NCBI GenBank assembly: GCA_018969355.1
Contig: JAGWYO010000005.1
Span: 1-54,933, forward strand
Source: Actinomycetales bacterium
GTDB taxonomy: Bacteria > Actinomycetota > Actinomycetes > Nanopelagicales > Nanopelagicaceae
Reading direction: 5' to 3'
DNA: 54,933 nucleotides
Shown here: piece by piece, positions 8,874-17,250 of the stretch
Layout of the letters: the number at the start of each line of letters is the position of its first letter
Numbering within the stretch: position 1 is the first letter of the stretch
Program-made: the position numbers and the translations under genes
The notes under the pieces: generated by a model
Seen by the model: the letters and a program-made list of their open reading frames with translations, nothing else
Databases searched by the model: none
What the model was told of the DNA's origin: nothing

Positions 8874-9716
8874 CTAGAAAATGTCAGGTGCAACGGCTGC
8901 GATGGCACAAAAACCCGAGATCTCTAAAGCCTCACCACGAAGGGTTGGGTCAATCTTTGCGCGCTTAAGAATCTCCTCGGCAGCAGATGAAGAGCCATAG
9001 AGGTTAGAAAGAGCCGAACGCAGCATTTTTCTGCGCTGGGCAAAGGCTGCATCAATAATTGTGAATACTTTGCGACGTAGTTCTTCATTCCCTGGTGTTT
9101 GCCTTCGCGTAAATGAGACTAGCTTTGAATCAACGTTTGGCGTTGGCCAAAATACTGAACGCGATACTGATCCCGCACCTTTAACATCTGCCCACCAGGC
9201 AGCTTTAACCGATGGGATTCCATAATCTTTTGCACCTGGCTTTGCTGCCAAACGATCAGCTACTTCTGCTTGCACCATGACTACACCCGTGCGCAGTGTT
9301 TCAAACTTTTCCAGCAAGTGCAGCAGCACAGGCACTGAAACGTTATAGGGCAAATTAGCTACTAACACCGTTGGGTCAACAGGCAAGGTTTGAATAGAGA
9401 GGGCGTCCTGGTTAAGAACTGTGAGTTTTTCTGGTCGTTCAAAAAAACTAGTAACAGTCTTTGGCAACTGCTCGGCTAATCGTGGATCAATTTCAACTGC
9501 CACAACTGATGCCGCGCTTTCGAGCAAAGCTAATGTGAGTGAACCAAGGCCTGGGCCAATCTCAAGTGCTATGTCAGTTGGGCTAACTGCTGCTGTGCGC
9601 ACGATTTTTGTGCAGACATTGGAGTCAATGACAAAGTTTTGTCCAAGTGACTTAGATGGTTTTAAATCCAACGCTGCAGCTAGTTCGCGGATGTGCGCGG
9701 CCCCTAATAATCTCAT
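8874..9716 (-). CDS. rsmA: 16S rRNA dimethyladenosine transferase RsmA (KsgA)
   Basis: Dimethylates two adjacent adenines in helix 45 of 16S rRNA, a late step of 30S assembly. 280 residues. Seen: SLGQNFVIDSN near residue 23, the SAM-binding loop EIGPGLGSLT near residue 53, and the catalytic NLPYNVS motif near residue 121, which is the expected N-x-P-Y/F motif. A C-terminal helical domain follows (FAQRRKMLRSAL). The ATG overlaps the tatD stop as ATGA, indicating translational coupling. Confidence 0.97.
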   Translation of the reverse strand: MRLLGAAHIRELAAALDLKPSKSLGQNFVIDSNVCTKIVRTAAVSPTDIALEIGPGLGSLTLALLESAASVVAVEIDPRLAEQLPKTVTSFFERPEKLTVLNQDALSIQTLPVDPTVLVANLPYNVSVPVLLHLLEKFETLRTGVVMVQAEVADRLAAKPGAKDYGIPSVKAAWWADVKGAGSVSRSVFWPTPNVDSKLVSFTRRQTPGNEELRRKVFTIIDAAFAQRRKMLRSALSNLYGSSSAAEEILKRAKIDPTLRGEALEISGFCAIAAVAPDIF

Positions 9717-10573
9717 GAGGCAAATGAGCCAAATAAGCGCTGTGCGTTAAAACCAAGTGAACTTGCTAACTCCCCAACATCTGCATTTCGCTCAACTGCC
9801 ATGGCGCGCACAATATTAGCAATCTGCGCTGGAGTATTAAGAGCTCCACGATGTGGCATAGGTGCAAGGAAAGGTGAGTCAGTTTCAACTAAGAGTTGAT
9901 CAATTGGAACTAACTTCACTGCCTCGCGCAAGGCAGGTGCGTTTTTAAAGGTTAACGTGCCGGCAAAGGAGAGGACATATCCACGCTGTATGCACGTCTT
10001 AGCCATCTCGATATCGCCTGAAAAGCAGTGAAAGATAACTTTTTCTGGGGCACCAACTTCAAGTAAGACAGAGAGAACATCATCATGTGAATCACGATCA
10101 TGAATAACTAAAGCCTTGCTAGTTTTCTTTGCCAATTCAATATGCCATTTAAAGGATTCTTGCTGGCGTCCTCGAAGCTCTGGTGGTGTGCGAAAGTAAT
10201 CCAGTCCAGTCTCACCAATTGCACGAACTCTTGGGTGCTCTGCCAATTGAGCAATCACTGCCCAATCTGCTTCTAGGTTTTCAACAACTGGAGCCTCATT
10301 AGGATGGAGTGCAACGGCTGCTAAAACTGATGTGTTCCATTTTTCTGCTGCAGCTACACACCACGCAGACTGTTCGGCTGAATAACCCACTTGCATGATT
10401 CGATCCACATTTACGCTTTTAGCTTCAGCAATTACTTGCGCAACTTCTGGTGAATCGGGTGCAGTATCAGTAATAATCTCCAGATGCGCATGTGAGTCAA
10501 CCGTCGGAGCGGGAAGTGGTTCTGGCAGAGGTGCGCGCTGACGATCAATATCGCGGTTGTGGCGATCAGCCAT
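9713..10573 (-). CDS. tatD: TatD-family metal-dependent deoxyribonuclease
   Basis: Member of the TatD/YcfH amidohydrolase-fold family, with 3'-5' exonuclease activity known for some members. 286 residues. Seen: the metal-binding DSHAHLE motif near residue 26, GETGLDYFR with a ligand glutamate, and VETDSPFLAP near the C-terminus. Residues 1-23 are a hydrophilic Pro-rich extension, so the functional start could be somewhat downstream. It lies between metG (5 bp upstream) and rsmA (4-bp overlap), the same order as in many actinobacteria. Substrate in this organism is unknown. Confidence 0.93.
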   Translation of the reverse strand: MADRHNRDIDRQRAPLPEPLPAPTVDSHAHLEIITDTAPDSPEVAQVIAEAKSVNVDRIMQVGYSAEQSAWCVAAAEKWNTSVLAAVALHPNEAPVVENLEADWAVIAQLAEHPRVRAIGETGLDYFRTPPELRGRQQESFKWHIELAKKTSKALVIHDRDSHDDVLSVLLEVGAPEKVIFHCFSGDIEMAKTCIQRGYVLSFAGTLTFKNAPALREAVKLVPIDQLLVETDSPFLAPMPHRGALNTPAQIANIVRAMAVERNADVGELASSLGFNAQRLFGSFAS

Positions 10574-10578
10574 ATGTA

Positions 10579-12144
10579 TTAAGCGTTTGTTTCTAAACGA
10601 GGGAAAAGAACTGGGGTTTTAGTGACTGTAGAACCTGGAGGTAGTTGACCCCACTGTGCAACATCAGAGATCTTTTGTGCACCAAGATCGCCAAGTGATG
10701 CTTGAGCACCTAAGCTGCTCCACAAAATCTCACAGGTTTGTGGCATAACCGCATTGAGTAATACCGCAAGTGCGCGTAGCGACTCTGCGGTGTTATATAA
10801 AACATCTTCAAGAATCTGAGCATTTGCAGGATCTTTAGCAAGAATCCATGGCTCTTTTTCAGTCACGTAGCCATTTACTTTCTTACAAAAATCCATGATT
10901 GCAACGATTGCACCTTGGAAATTTAATTCACACATGGCAGCATCGGCCGTCACCGCAGTCTCTTTGAGTGCACTCTCGAGCCCAGCATCATTGCTTTTAG
11001 CCGGTAATACCCCGCCGCAATACTTCTCCACCATTGCTGCGCAGCGAGATGCTAGGTTTCCAAAGTCATTTGCGAGCTCTGATGTATACCGGGCAGCCAT
11101 GTCTTCCCATGAAAAAGAGCCATCGGTACCAAATGGAATAGCACGCAAGAAGTAATAACGGAAAGCATCAACGCCAAAATGATCTGTGATGTCTTTTGGT
11201 GCAATGCCCGTCAACTTACTCTTACTCATCTTTTCGCCACCAACAAGTAGCCAACCATGAGCAAAAACTTTTTTAGGAACATCTAAACCTGCAGCCATCA
11301 GCATGGCTGGCCAGATAACAGCGTGGAAGCGCAAAATATCTTTTCCAACTAAGTGCACATCTGCTGGCCAAGTCTGTGCAAACTTCTTGCCGCCTTCACT
11401 CTCTGGTGCATCAGTTAAACCAACGGCAGTTGCATAATTAAGGAGTGCGTCAAACCAAACATAGACAACTTGATCAGTATCCCAAGGAACAGGGATACCC
11501 CATGTAAAAGTTGAACGAGAGATTGAAAGATCGGTGACGCCGCCCTCTAAAAAGGAAACGACTTCATTGCGTGCACTTTCAGGTTGGCAAGCATCAGGAT
11601 TTGTGCGGTAGTGCTCGAGCAATGGTTGAACAAAATCAGAAAGTTTAAAGAACCAGTTATTTTCATTGACAAGCTCTATTGGTTTGCTGTGGATTGGGCA
11701 GCATTTCTTACCTTCAATTTCAACAAGGTCGCCTGGAAGTTTGAACTCCTCGCAACCAACACAGTATGGGCCTTCATACTTACCCGCATAAATATGGCCA
11801 GAATCTTTGAGAGATTGCAAGAACTTTTGAACACGTTCAGTGTGACGTTTTTCAGTGGTGCGAATAAAATCATCATTAGCGATATTGAGTGCTTGCCAAT
11901 TTGGTTTCCACGCATCTTGCACTAAGCGATCAACCCAAGCTTGTGGCGCAGTGTTATTTTCCTCTGCTGTGCGCATCACTTTTTGTCCATGCTCATCTGT
12001 GCCCGTTAAAAACCAGACTGATTCACCTTTTTGACGATGCCAACGAGTTAAGACATCACCGGCAACAGTTGTATAGGCATGGCCAATATGCGGTGCATCG
12101 TTGACGTAATAAATCGGCGTCGTTAGGTAAAAGGACTTAGTCAC
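10579..12144 (-). CDS. metG: Methionyl-tRNA synthetase
   Basis: Charges tRNA-Met and initiator tRNA with methionine. 521 residues, the short form without the C-terminal EMAP-like tRNA-binding domain, as in mycobacterial MetS. Seen: the class I HIGH motif at residues 19-22, the GTDEHGQK segment, a Cys-containing connective-peptide knuckle (CVGCEEF...KKCCPIH), and KMSKS near residue 305. The C-terminal half is the alpha-helical anticodon-binding domain. The start overlaps the rsmI stop by 4 bp. Confidence 0.97.
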   Translation of the reverse strand: MTKSFYLTTPIYYVNDAPHIGHAYTTVAGDVLTRWHRQKGESVWFLTGTDEHGQKVMRTAEENNTAPQAWVDRLVQDAWKPNWQALNIANDDFIRTTEKRHTERVQKFLQSLKDSGHIYAGKYEGPYCVGCEEFKLPGDLVEIEGKKCCPIHSKPIELVNENNWFFKLSDFVQPLLEHYRTNPDACQPESARNEVVSFLEGGVTDLSISRSTFTWGIPVPWDTDQVVYVWFDALLNYATAVGLTDAPESEGGKKFAQTWPADVHLVGKDILRFHAVIWPAMLMAAGLDVPKKVFAHGWLLVGGEKMSKSKLTGIAPKDITDHFGVDAFRYYFLRAIPFGTDGSFSWEDMAARYTSELANDFGNLASRCAAMVEKYCGGVLPAKSNDAGLESALKETAVTADAAMCELNFQGAIVAIMDFCKKVNGYVTEKEPWILAKDPANAQILEDVLYNTAESLRALAVLLNAVMPQTCEILWSSLGAQASLGDLGAQKISDVAQWGQLPPGSTVTKTPVLFPRLETNA

Positions 12145-12983
12145 TTGCTCATCTTATTCGCATCGACCACTGCGGCATAAACCAATCGCTTTGCAATTGA
12201 GAATTCAGCGGCAACGCTGGCTATTGCGCCTTTGCGATCCATGCCTGCTGCTTCAAATTCACGAACACGGGCCACCATTTCATCAGCAGTCATTGCTGCT
12301 GAATCTAGGACTGCGCCTTGAATAACCAAAGTGATTTCACCAAGGACTTCATTGGAATCAGCCCATGTTGAAAGCTCAGAAAGTGATCCACGGATCGTTT
12401 CTTCGTATTGCTTAGTCATCTCTCGACAAATTGCACCTTTGCGTTCACTACCAAAAACCGATTGAGCATCAGAGAGCGACTCTGCTAATCGGTGAGGCGC
12501 TTCAAAGAAAACCATAGTGCGCACTTCATGACGCAGTTTTTCAAATGTGGCTAATCGTGCACCTGCAGCGCGTGGTGGAAAACCCTCAAAAGTAAATCGA
12601 TCTGTTGGTAATCCAGATAGAGCAACTGCCATTGTTACTGCGCTCGGTCCAGGAATAACAGAGACTTCAAGACCACGAGCAATTGCTTCTCGCAGCAATC
12701 TAAATCCCGGATCACTTATCGTTGGCATACCTGCATCTGAAACAACTAAGACATGAGCGCCAGCTGATAACTCATTTAACAGTTCAGCAGTTCGCTCATC
12801 TTCATTGCCTTCAAAAAAGGAAAGTATGCGGGCTGTGAATGTAACTCCAAGATCTGAACACAAACGGTGAAACCTTCTGGAATCTTCAGCGGCGATAACG
12901 GTGGCATCTTCAATTGCAGTTTTTAGGCGCTCGCTTGCATCGGCTGGGTTTCCCAGCGGGGTTGCTGCCAATATCAATGCCAC
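12141..12983 (-). CDS. rsmI: 16S rRNA (cytidine-1402-2'-O)-methyltransferase RsmI
   Basis: Methylates the ribose of C1402 in the 16S decoding centre. 280 residues with the tetrapyrrole-methylase fold: ATPLGNPADASER at the N-terminus, AEDSRRFHRLC near residue 34, a VVSDAGMPTISDPGF segment, and GPSAVTMAVALSGL. The start codon is GTG at 12983. It is divergent from a protein mannosyltransferase gene, the same neighbour pair as Rv1003/Rv1002c in Mycobacterium tuberculosis, which supports both calls. It heads the leftward rsmI-metG-tatD-rsmA-ispE series. Confidence 0.95.
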   Translation of the reverse strand: MALILAATPLGNPADASERLKTAIEDATVIAAEDSRRFHRLCSDLGVTFTARILSFFEGNEDERTAELLNELSAGAHVLVVSDAGMPTISDPGFRLLREAIARGLEVSVIPGPSAVTMAVALSGLPTDRFTFEGFPPRAAGARLATFEKLRHEVRTMVFFEAPHRLAESLSDAQSVFGSERKGAICREMTKQYEETIRGSLSELSTWADSNEVLGEITLVIQGAVLDSAAMTADEMVARVREFEAAGMDRKGAIASVAAEFSIAKRLVYAAVVDANKMSK

Positions 12984-13021
12984 GGGTCCATCATCTCAGT
13001 AATTTTCCACCGACTAGCGCA

Positions 13022-13027
13022 TACGAT
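13022..13027 (+). promoter_or_regulatory. Probable -10 hexamer (TACGAT) of a leaderless promoter
   Basis: TACGAT matches the actinobacterial TANNNT -10 pattern and ends 7 nt before the ATG at 13035. No ribosome-binding sequence precedes that ATG, so transcription would begin at or next to the start codon. No clear -35 is visible. Confidence 0.4.
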
Positions 13028-13034
13028 TACACAC

Positions 13035-14309
13035 ATGATTGCCGCCATCGCCCCGATCCTTATAGCGATTGCCTCCCTTGCGATTCGATTAATTAACCTG
13101 GCAACTCCCAAGGGCTTTGTTTTTGATGAGGTCTATTACGTTGATGGTGCTAGAGATTTCTTGAAATATGGCGTGGAAGTCAGTGGCTCAAAACCCGAGT
13201 TTATTGTTCATCCCCCTGTTGGCAAATGGCTCATTGCCAGTGGCATCAAACTCTTTGGCGATAATGAATTTGGTTGGCGCTTTGCAACGGCAGTTATAGG
13301 CACCTTACTTATTTTACTCTTTGCCCGTCTGGTTCATGTGCTGTTTTACTCACCGCTATTAACTGCTGTAGGTGCATTCTTAATGGCGTGTGATGGTTTA
13401 GTGCTAGTCCATTCAAGAACTGCACTTCTTGATTTGTTCCTAACATTCTTTGTTCTCTTGGCACTTTATCTCTGGCATCAACAACGCCATTGGCTGGCGG
13501 CAATTGCTATTGGTTTAGCAATGGGTTGCAAATGGAGTGCGCTCTATTTCTTGGTTGCTATGCTCTTTGTTTCACTCTATAAAATATTCTCGCAACATCC
13601 TTCTAAGGACATAGTTCGCCCTACACTAACCAAGTTCATCCAATATGGTTTTCTTCCTGTCGTTGTTTACATCTCAACATGGACTGGTTGGTTTCTAAGT
13701 AATCGTGGTTGGGATCGCACATGGTCAACACATACTTTTGCCTCGTGGATTCATTATCACTCAGAAATGCTTGGTTTCCATACTGGTTTAACTGAGAAAC
13801 ACTCCTACCAAGCCAATCCTTGGAGTTGGATGGTTATGGCAAGACCAACTTCCTTTTTCTATGAATCACCCAAAGGATGTGGTAGCGATAACTGCGCACA
13901 AGAAGTTTTAGCCATTGGCACACCACTTCTTTGGTGGGCGGGAACGATTGCTGTGGCAGTGGTTATTGGCTTTTGGTTGCGTAACTTAGTTAAACATACA
14001 TCTGAAGCTGCATTGAATCTGATTGTGCTGGGCATGATGGCTGGATACTTGCCATGGTTCTTCTTTCAGGCCCGCACAGTATTTACTTTCTATGCAGTTG
14101 TTTTCGAGCCATTTATGATTTTAGCTCTTGTATATTGTGCGAAGTTATTGTTGGAAAGTTCATTGAAATCAGGCATCTCACAAGCTCTCGTTGCAGCTTT
14201 TGTAACTGTTATCTTTTTGAACTTTATTTATTTCTTGCCAATTTTTACAGGCGAAATAATCACATACGATGCTTGGTTGCAACGTATGTGGATGAGTTCG
14301 TGGATCTAA
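13035..14309 (+). CDS. pmt: Polyprenol-phosphate-mannose protein O-mannosyltransferase
   Basis: GT39-family membrane enzyme that transfers mannose from a polyprenyl-phosphate donor to Ser/Thr of exported proteins. 424 residues with about ten membrane segments. Seen: the catalytic FDEVYYVDGA motif near residue 32, HPPVGKWLI, an early GWRF motif, and the WSWMV/ARPTSFFYES region typical of actinobacterial PMT. Orientation next to rsmI matches mycobacteria and corynebacteria. The start follows a candidate leaderless promoter. Its stop codon directly abuts that of the convergent SepX-like gene. Protein targets are unknown; the Thr/Ser-containing repeat protein at the right end is one speculative candidate. 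Confidence 0.93.
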   Translation: MIAAIAPILIAIASLAIRLINLATPKGFVFDEVYYVDGARDFLKYGVEVSGSKPEFIVHPPVGKWLIASGIKLFGDNEFGWRFATAVIGTLLILLFARLVHVLFYSPLLTAVGAFLMACDGLVLVHSRTALLDLFLTFFVLLALYLWHQQRHWLAAIAIGLAMGCKWSALYFLVAMLFVSLYKIFSQHPSKDIVRPTLTKFIQYGFLPVVVYISTWTGWFLSNRGWDRTWSTHTFASWIHYHSEMLGFHTGLTEKHSYQANPWSWMVMARPTSFFYESPKGCGSDNCAQEVLAIGTPLLWWAGTIAVAVVIGFWLRNLVKHTSEAALNLIVLGMMAGYLPWFFFQARTVFTFYAVVFEPFMILALVYCAKLLLESSLKSGISQALVAAFVTVIFLNFIYFLPIFTGEIITYDAWLQRMWMSSWI

Positions 14310-15113
14310 CTATTCGTTAGAGGCACGAGCCTGCTTTAGACGCTCAACTGCTTCATCGGCAAGTTGTTGATCAAAGATTTCATCGCGCGAAGGCGATGCT
14401 GCAGCCAATGCTTCACGCTCTAAACGTTCTTGCTCATCACTCCAAGCTCCAGGAATAGTTAAGTCAATAACGCGTTTAGGAATTATCGCCTTAGGTGCAC
14501 TGACATAAGTTGGAGCTGGCACTTCTGAAGGTTCCCACGTCTGACGAACAGCTGCAGTTCCCTTAGGTAATAAGACAACGCCTTTAAGTTCGCGCTCTGA
14601 GAGTGGAATCCAATGCTCTTGTGAAGGCTTAGGTGTTACTACATCAGCCAAGTTGGTTGCAGATACGCCTGTTGTGCGACGGTGAAGTTGCTGCACACGT
14701 CGGTATTGAATCTTGTCGGCGATTGTTTGGCGACGAACACTTGCAACATAAATCAATATTCCAGTAGCAGGAACTAATGAATAAATAAACGGCATCGTAT
14801 TCATAAAACCACCCACAAGTGTTGTAGTAAGTGAACCAGTTAAAATAAAAAACATTATGCGCCTGCGCATCAGAAGTTGTGCAATTTTTGCTTCGCGATC
14901 TAAATCAATATGTATCGATCCACTTCCAGAAGTGCCATGAGGAGACGAGGTTGCAACAACAATAAGTGCACTCTTAAATCGCTCTACCGACTTTCCAGAA
15001 AATTCATTACGGTCATGGATCCAACGGGGTGCAAAATAAGCGACCCACATACCAATGATCGCAATATAGATAAGTCCAGAAGCCATGATGAACAAAGATA
15101 AAGGATTAGGCAT
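14310..15113 (-). CDS. sepX: SepX/GlpR-like actinobacterial membrane protein
   Basis: 267-residue integral membrane protein. One membrane segment lies at about 5-28 (followed by YFAPRW), a hydrophilic stretch follows, then a hydrophobic hairpin at about 103-145 preceded by RRRIMFF, then a ~120-residue charged cytoplasmic tail. Family knowledge: Rv0996-type proteins, called SepX in Streptomyces and the Glp receptor in Corynebacterium, take part in septation and polar growth and bind a gephyrin/MoeA-like partner. Context supports this: it lies directly downstream of rimJ and the MoeA-like gene, as in Rv0994-Rv0996. I assign it from topology and synteny; sequence identity could not be measured. 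Confidence 0.72.
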   Translation of the reverse strand: MPNPLSLFIMASGLIYIAIIGMWVAYFAPRWIHDRNEFSGKSVERFKSALIVVATSSPHGTSGSGSIHIDLDREAKIAQLLMRRRIMFFILTGSLTTTLVGGFMNTMPFIYSLVPATGILIYVASVRRQTIADKIQYRRVQQLHRRTTGVSATNLADVVTPKPSQEHWIPLSERELKGVVLLPKGTAAVRQTWEPSEVPAPTYVSAPKAIIPKRVIDLTIPGAWSDEQERLEREALAAASPSRDEIFDQQLADEAVERLKQARASNE

Positions 15114-15134
15114 GCAGAACTTGGGATTTAGAGC

Positions 15135-15713
15135 CTACTTAATGGCAGGATTTTCCTTAACGAATACGACATGGTCTCGCCATTGACCTGCGATATGTAA
15201 ATAACGGGCACGTTCTCCTTCAAAAATGTAGCCGGCTTTCTGTGCTACTCGCCTCGATGCTCCATTTTCAGGCCTTATATTGATTTCAATGCGGTGAAGA
15301 TTGAGCGCAGAGAATGAATACTCTGTTAGGGCCATCACCGCCTGCGTTGTAAAGCCCCTATTTGAATAGTTTTTATCAATCCAATAACCAATATGGCCAC
15401 CCCGCATTGCACCAAGGATTATCCCGCCTATTGTAATCTGCCCAATTAAGTTGCGCTGATGCCAGATTGCAAATGAGAATGAGCGGCCATTTCTAGCCTC
15501 AGAGTTAAGGGTGCGCACCATTTCAAAGTAAGAAGGTAGCTGGCTGGGAAGCTGCGCATCGTCCCCTGAAATTATTGGAATGGTGGCTTCCCATGGAGAA
15601 AGCCAGTCACGATTTTCAGCTCGGACACTATTCCACCGACCTCGATCTCTCAATCTCAATGCCTGCAGCGATAAATCTTCACTTTTGATAACTACCGGCC
15701 ATAGATAAGTCAT
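15135..15713 (-). CDS. rimJ: RimJ/RimL-type GNAT N-acetyltransferase
   Basis: Acetyl-CoA-dependent acetyltransferase, probably acting on a protein N-terminus as RimJ does on ribosomal S5. 192 residues with the GNAT fold: an N-terminal substrate region (NRDWLSPWEATIP), an acetyl-CoA-binding region GGHIGYWIDKNYSNRGFTTQAV, and ENGASRRVAQKAGYIFEGERARYL near the C-terminus, a signature of the RimJ/RimL branch. It lies 21 bp upstream of the SepX-like gene and 8 bp downstream of the MoeA-like gene. The actual substrate is not shown by the sequence. Confidence 0.88.
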   Translation of the reverse strand: MTYLWPVVIKSEDLSLQALRLRDRGRWNSVRAENRDWLSPWEATIPIISGDDAQLPSQLPSYFEMVRTLNSEARNGRSFSFAIWHQRNLIGQITIGGIILGAMRGGHIGYWIDKNYSNRGFTTQAVMALTEYSFSALNLHRIEINIRPENGASRRVAQKAGYIFEGERARYLHIAGQWRDHVVFVKENPAIK

Positions 15714-15721
15714 CGGTGAAC

Positions 15722-16633
15722 TTAAATGTATCTACGCTCTAGAATAACAACAGTTACTTCATCGCCAGCTTTCAAATGAACATCCTTCTCACCCACGGCG
15801 ATAAAGGCAGAAGCATCTGAAAGTGTTGAAATCTCCTCTTGATTTATCAAGGGAGTTACCGATGTACCATCTTCAGAAAGTACGGCACGAATATATGAAC
15901 GCATCCCCTCACTGGATTCAATCGCTTTTTCTAACTTGGCTTTAATACTTGGTCGATGGATAGTTGCAGCGCCCAACATTGTGCGAATCATTGGCCGAAC
16001 AAAGAGCTCAAATGAAATATATGCCGCAATTGGATCACCTGGAAGAGTGATGATCGGTGTCTTATCGGGACCAATAACTCCATAGTTATGTCTACCACTC
16101 ATCTCTATCGCCATATCAACAGTTGTAACTTCGCCCATGTTAGAAATGGTTCGGGTAATTAAATCAAATGAATCATCATGGCGCTCACCGCTAATTATAA
16201 CTAGGTCAGCCCGTACTAATTGATCTTCAATCAATTTCTGTAACTGGGCTTCATCATCTGGAATTGAATGAACGCGATAAGCAACTGCGCCAACCTCACG
16301 CACCGCAGTTGTAAGCATCCAAGAGTTAGTTTCAAACTCTTCATCATCTTTAAGCGTCTTACCTGGTTCAACTAGATCTGGGCCAGCTGACATCACCACA
16401 ACACGTGGATGCGGTCTGGTAGGTAAGTGATCGAGTCCAATTGAAGCAGCTAAACCAATTTGAGTTGATCGGATTCTAGATCCAGCTTTCATTACTAAGC
16501 GCTCTCCTGCAAAGACATCTTGCGAGAGAGTTGCACCGTGGGCATCAAGTAATGGCATTTCAAAAGAATCAAGAGGTTTGCAAATCGCTAAAAGTGAAGT
16601 CAAAAACTCATCAACCCGCGTGTGCTCTGCCAT
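15722..16633 (-). CDS. MoeA/gephyrin-like protein lacking domain II (Glp-like)
   Basis: About 303 residues, roughly 100 shorter than MoeA. The N-terminal segment (LLDAHGATLSQDVFAGERL, about residue 27-45) jumps straight to the segment that follows domain II in MoeA (KAGSRIRSTQIGLAASIGL), so the PPFDNSAMDGYA region and all of domain II are missing. In domain III the TGDE motif reads SAGPD, GGVSVG reads GERHDD and KPGKPFAFG is not recognisable, while the structural LPGDPIAAYISFELFVRP is kept. A C-terminal domain IV follows. A catalytic role in molybdenum-cofactor synthesis is therefore unlikely. Next to rimJ and a SepX-like gene it best fits a Glp-type division scaffold. The start could also be the GTG two codons upstream (16639). 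Confidence 0.8.
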   Translation of the reverse strand: MAEHTRVDEFLTSLLAICKPLDSFEMPLLDAHGATLSQDVFAGERLVMKAGSRIRSTQIGLAASIGLDHLPTRPHPRVVVMSAGPDLVEPGKTLKDDEEFETNSWMLTTAVREVGAVAYRVHSIPDDEAQLQKLIEDQLVRADLVIISGERHDDSFDLITRTISNMGEVTTVDMAIEMSGRHNYGVIGPDKTPIITLPGDPIAAYISFELFVRPMIRTMLGAATIHRPSIKAKLEKAIESSEGMRSYIRAVLSEDGTSVTPLINQEEISTLSDASAFIAVGEKDVHLKAGDEVTVVILERRYI

Positions 16634-16701
16634 AATCACACCATACTTGTTGAAGTTAGTAATCTCTGGGATTTAGGCATGGAATGAAGAGGGCGATAGC
16701 G

Positions 16702-17250
16702 ATGAATCAGAACACACTCAAGAAGCAGTTACGAGATCGTTTCCGCCGTGAACGGGTTCAAAAATTCATCCCCACCAATTTTAATGTGATTTTGAAAGCT
16801 CCAGAGATAGTAAGTGCCACAACAATTTGCTCATACTTTTCATATGCCCAGGAACCAAGCACCACTGAGATTAATAAAGCTTTTTTGGCCGATGGCAAAA
16901 AGCTATTACTGCCTCGAGTAAATGGTTTGGTCATTGAATGGGTTCAATGGGATGGCGACCCTAAGAATATGAAAATTACTAAGAACTTAACAGAACCAAT
17001 TGGTCCGGCTGTTACAGACACAGGTGATGTTGGCGTAGTCATAACACCTGCACTTCGTATCGATCAAGATGGTTATCGAATGGGGCAAGGTGGCGGTTTT
17101 TATGATCGGGCATTACCAACTTTGCCTGGCTGGAAAATTGGTTTAGTTCATGCTGGTGAATTAACAAGTGAAACTTTGCCAAGAGAACCGCACGACATTG
17201 CGCTAGATGCTGCTGCAACGCCTTCACTCATAGTTAGATTTAAGCGTTAG
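16702..17250 (+). CDS. 5-formyltetrahydrofolate cyclo-ligase
   Basis: ATP-dependent conversion of 5-formyl-THF to 5,10-methenyl-THF in folate one-carbon metabolism. About 182 residues. Seen: the basic N-terminus LKKQLRDRFRRER, VVITPALRIDQDGYRMGQGGGFYDRAL, which is the family's substrate-binding glycine loop, and the C-terminal PHDIALDAAATPSLIV. An in-frame ATG at 16684 would add six residues; the one used here has AGAGGG upstream and fits the family's N-terminus better. In mycobacteria the same gene lies near moeA/rimJ, with galU in between; galU is absent here. It overlaps the convergent acyl-CoA dehydrogenase by 11 bp. Confidence 0.93.
   Translation: MNQNTLKKQLRDRFRRERVQKFIPTNFNVILKAPEIVSATTICSYFSYAQEPSTTEINKAFLADGKKLLLPRVNGLVIEWVQWDGDPKNMKITKNLTEPIGPAVTDTGDVGVVITPALRIDQDGYRMGQGGGFYDRALPTLPGWKIGLVHAGELTSETLPREPHDIALDAAATPSLIVRFKR

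Noticed and set aside
15722-16639. A functional MoeA molybdopterin molybdenumtransferase
   Set aside because: Domain II and the catalytic motifs are absent.
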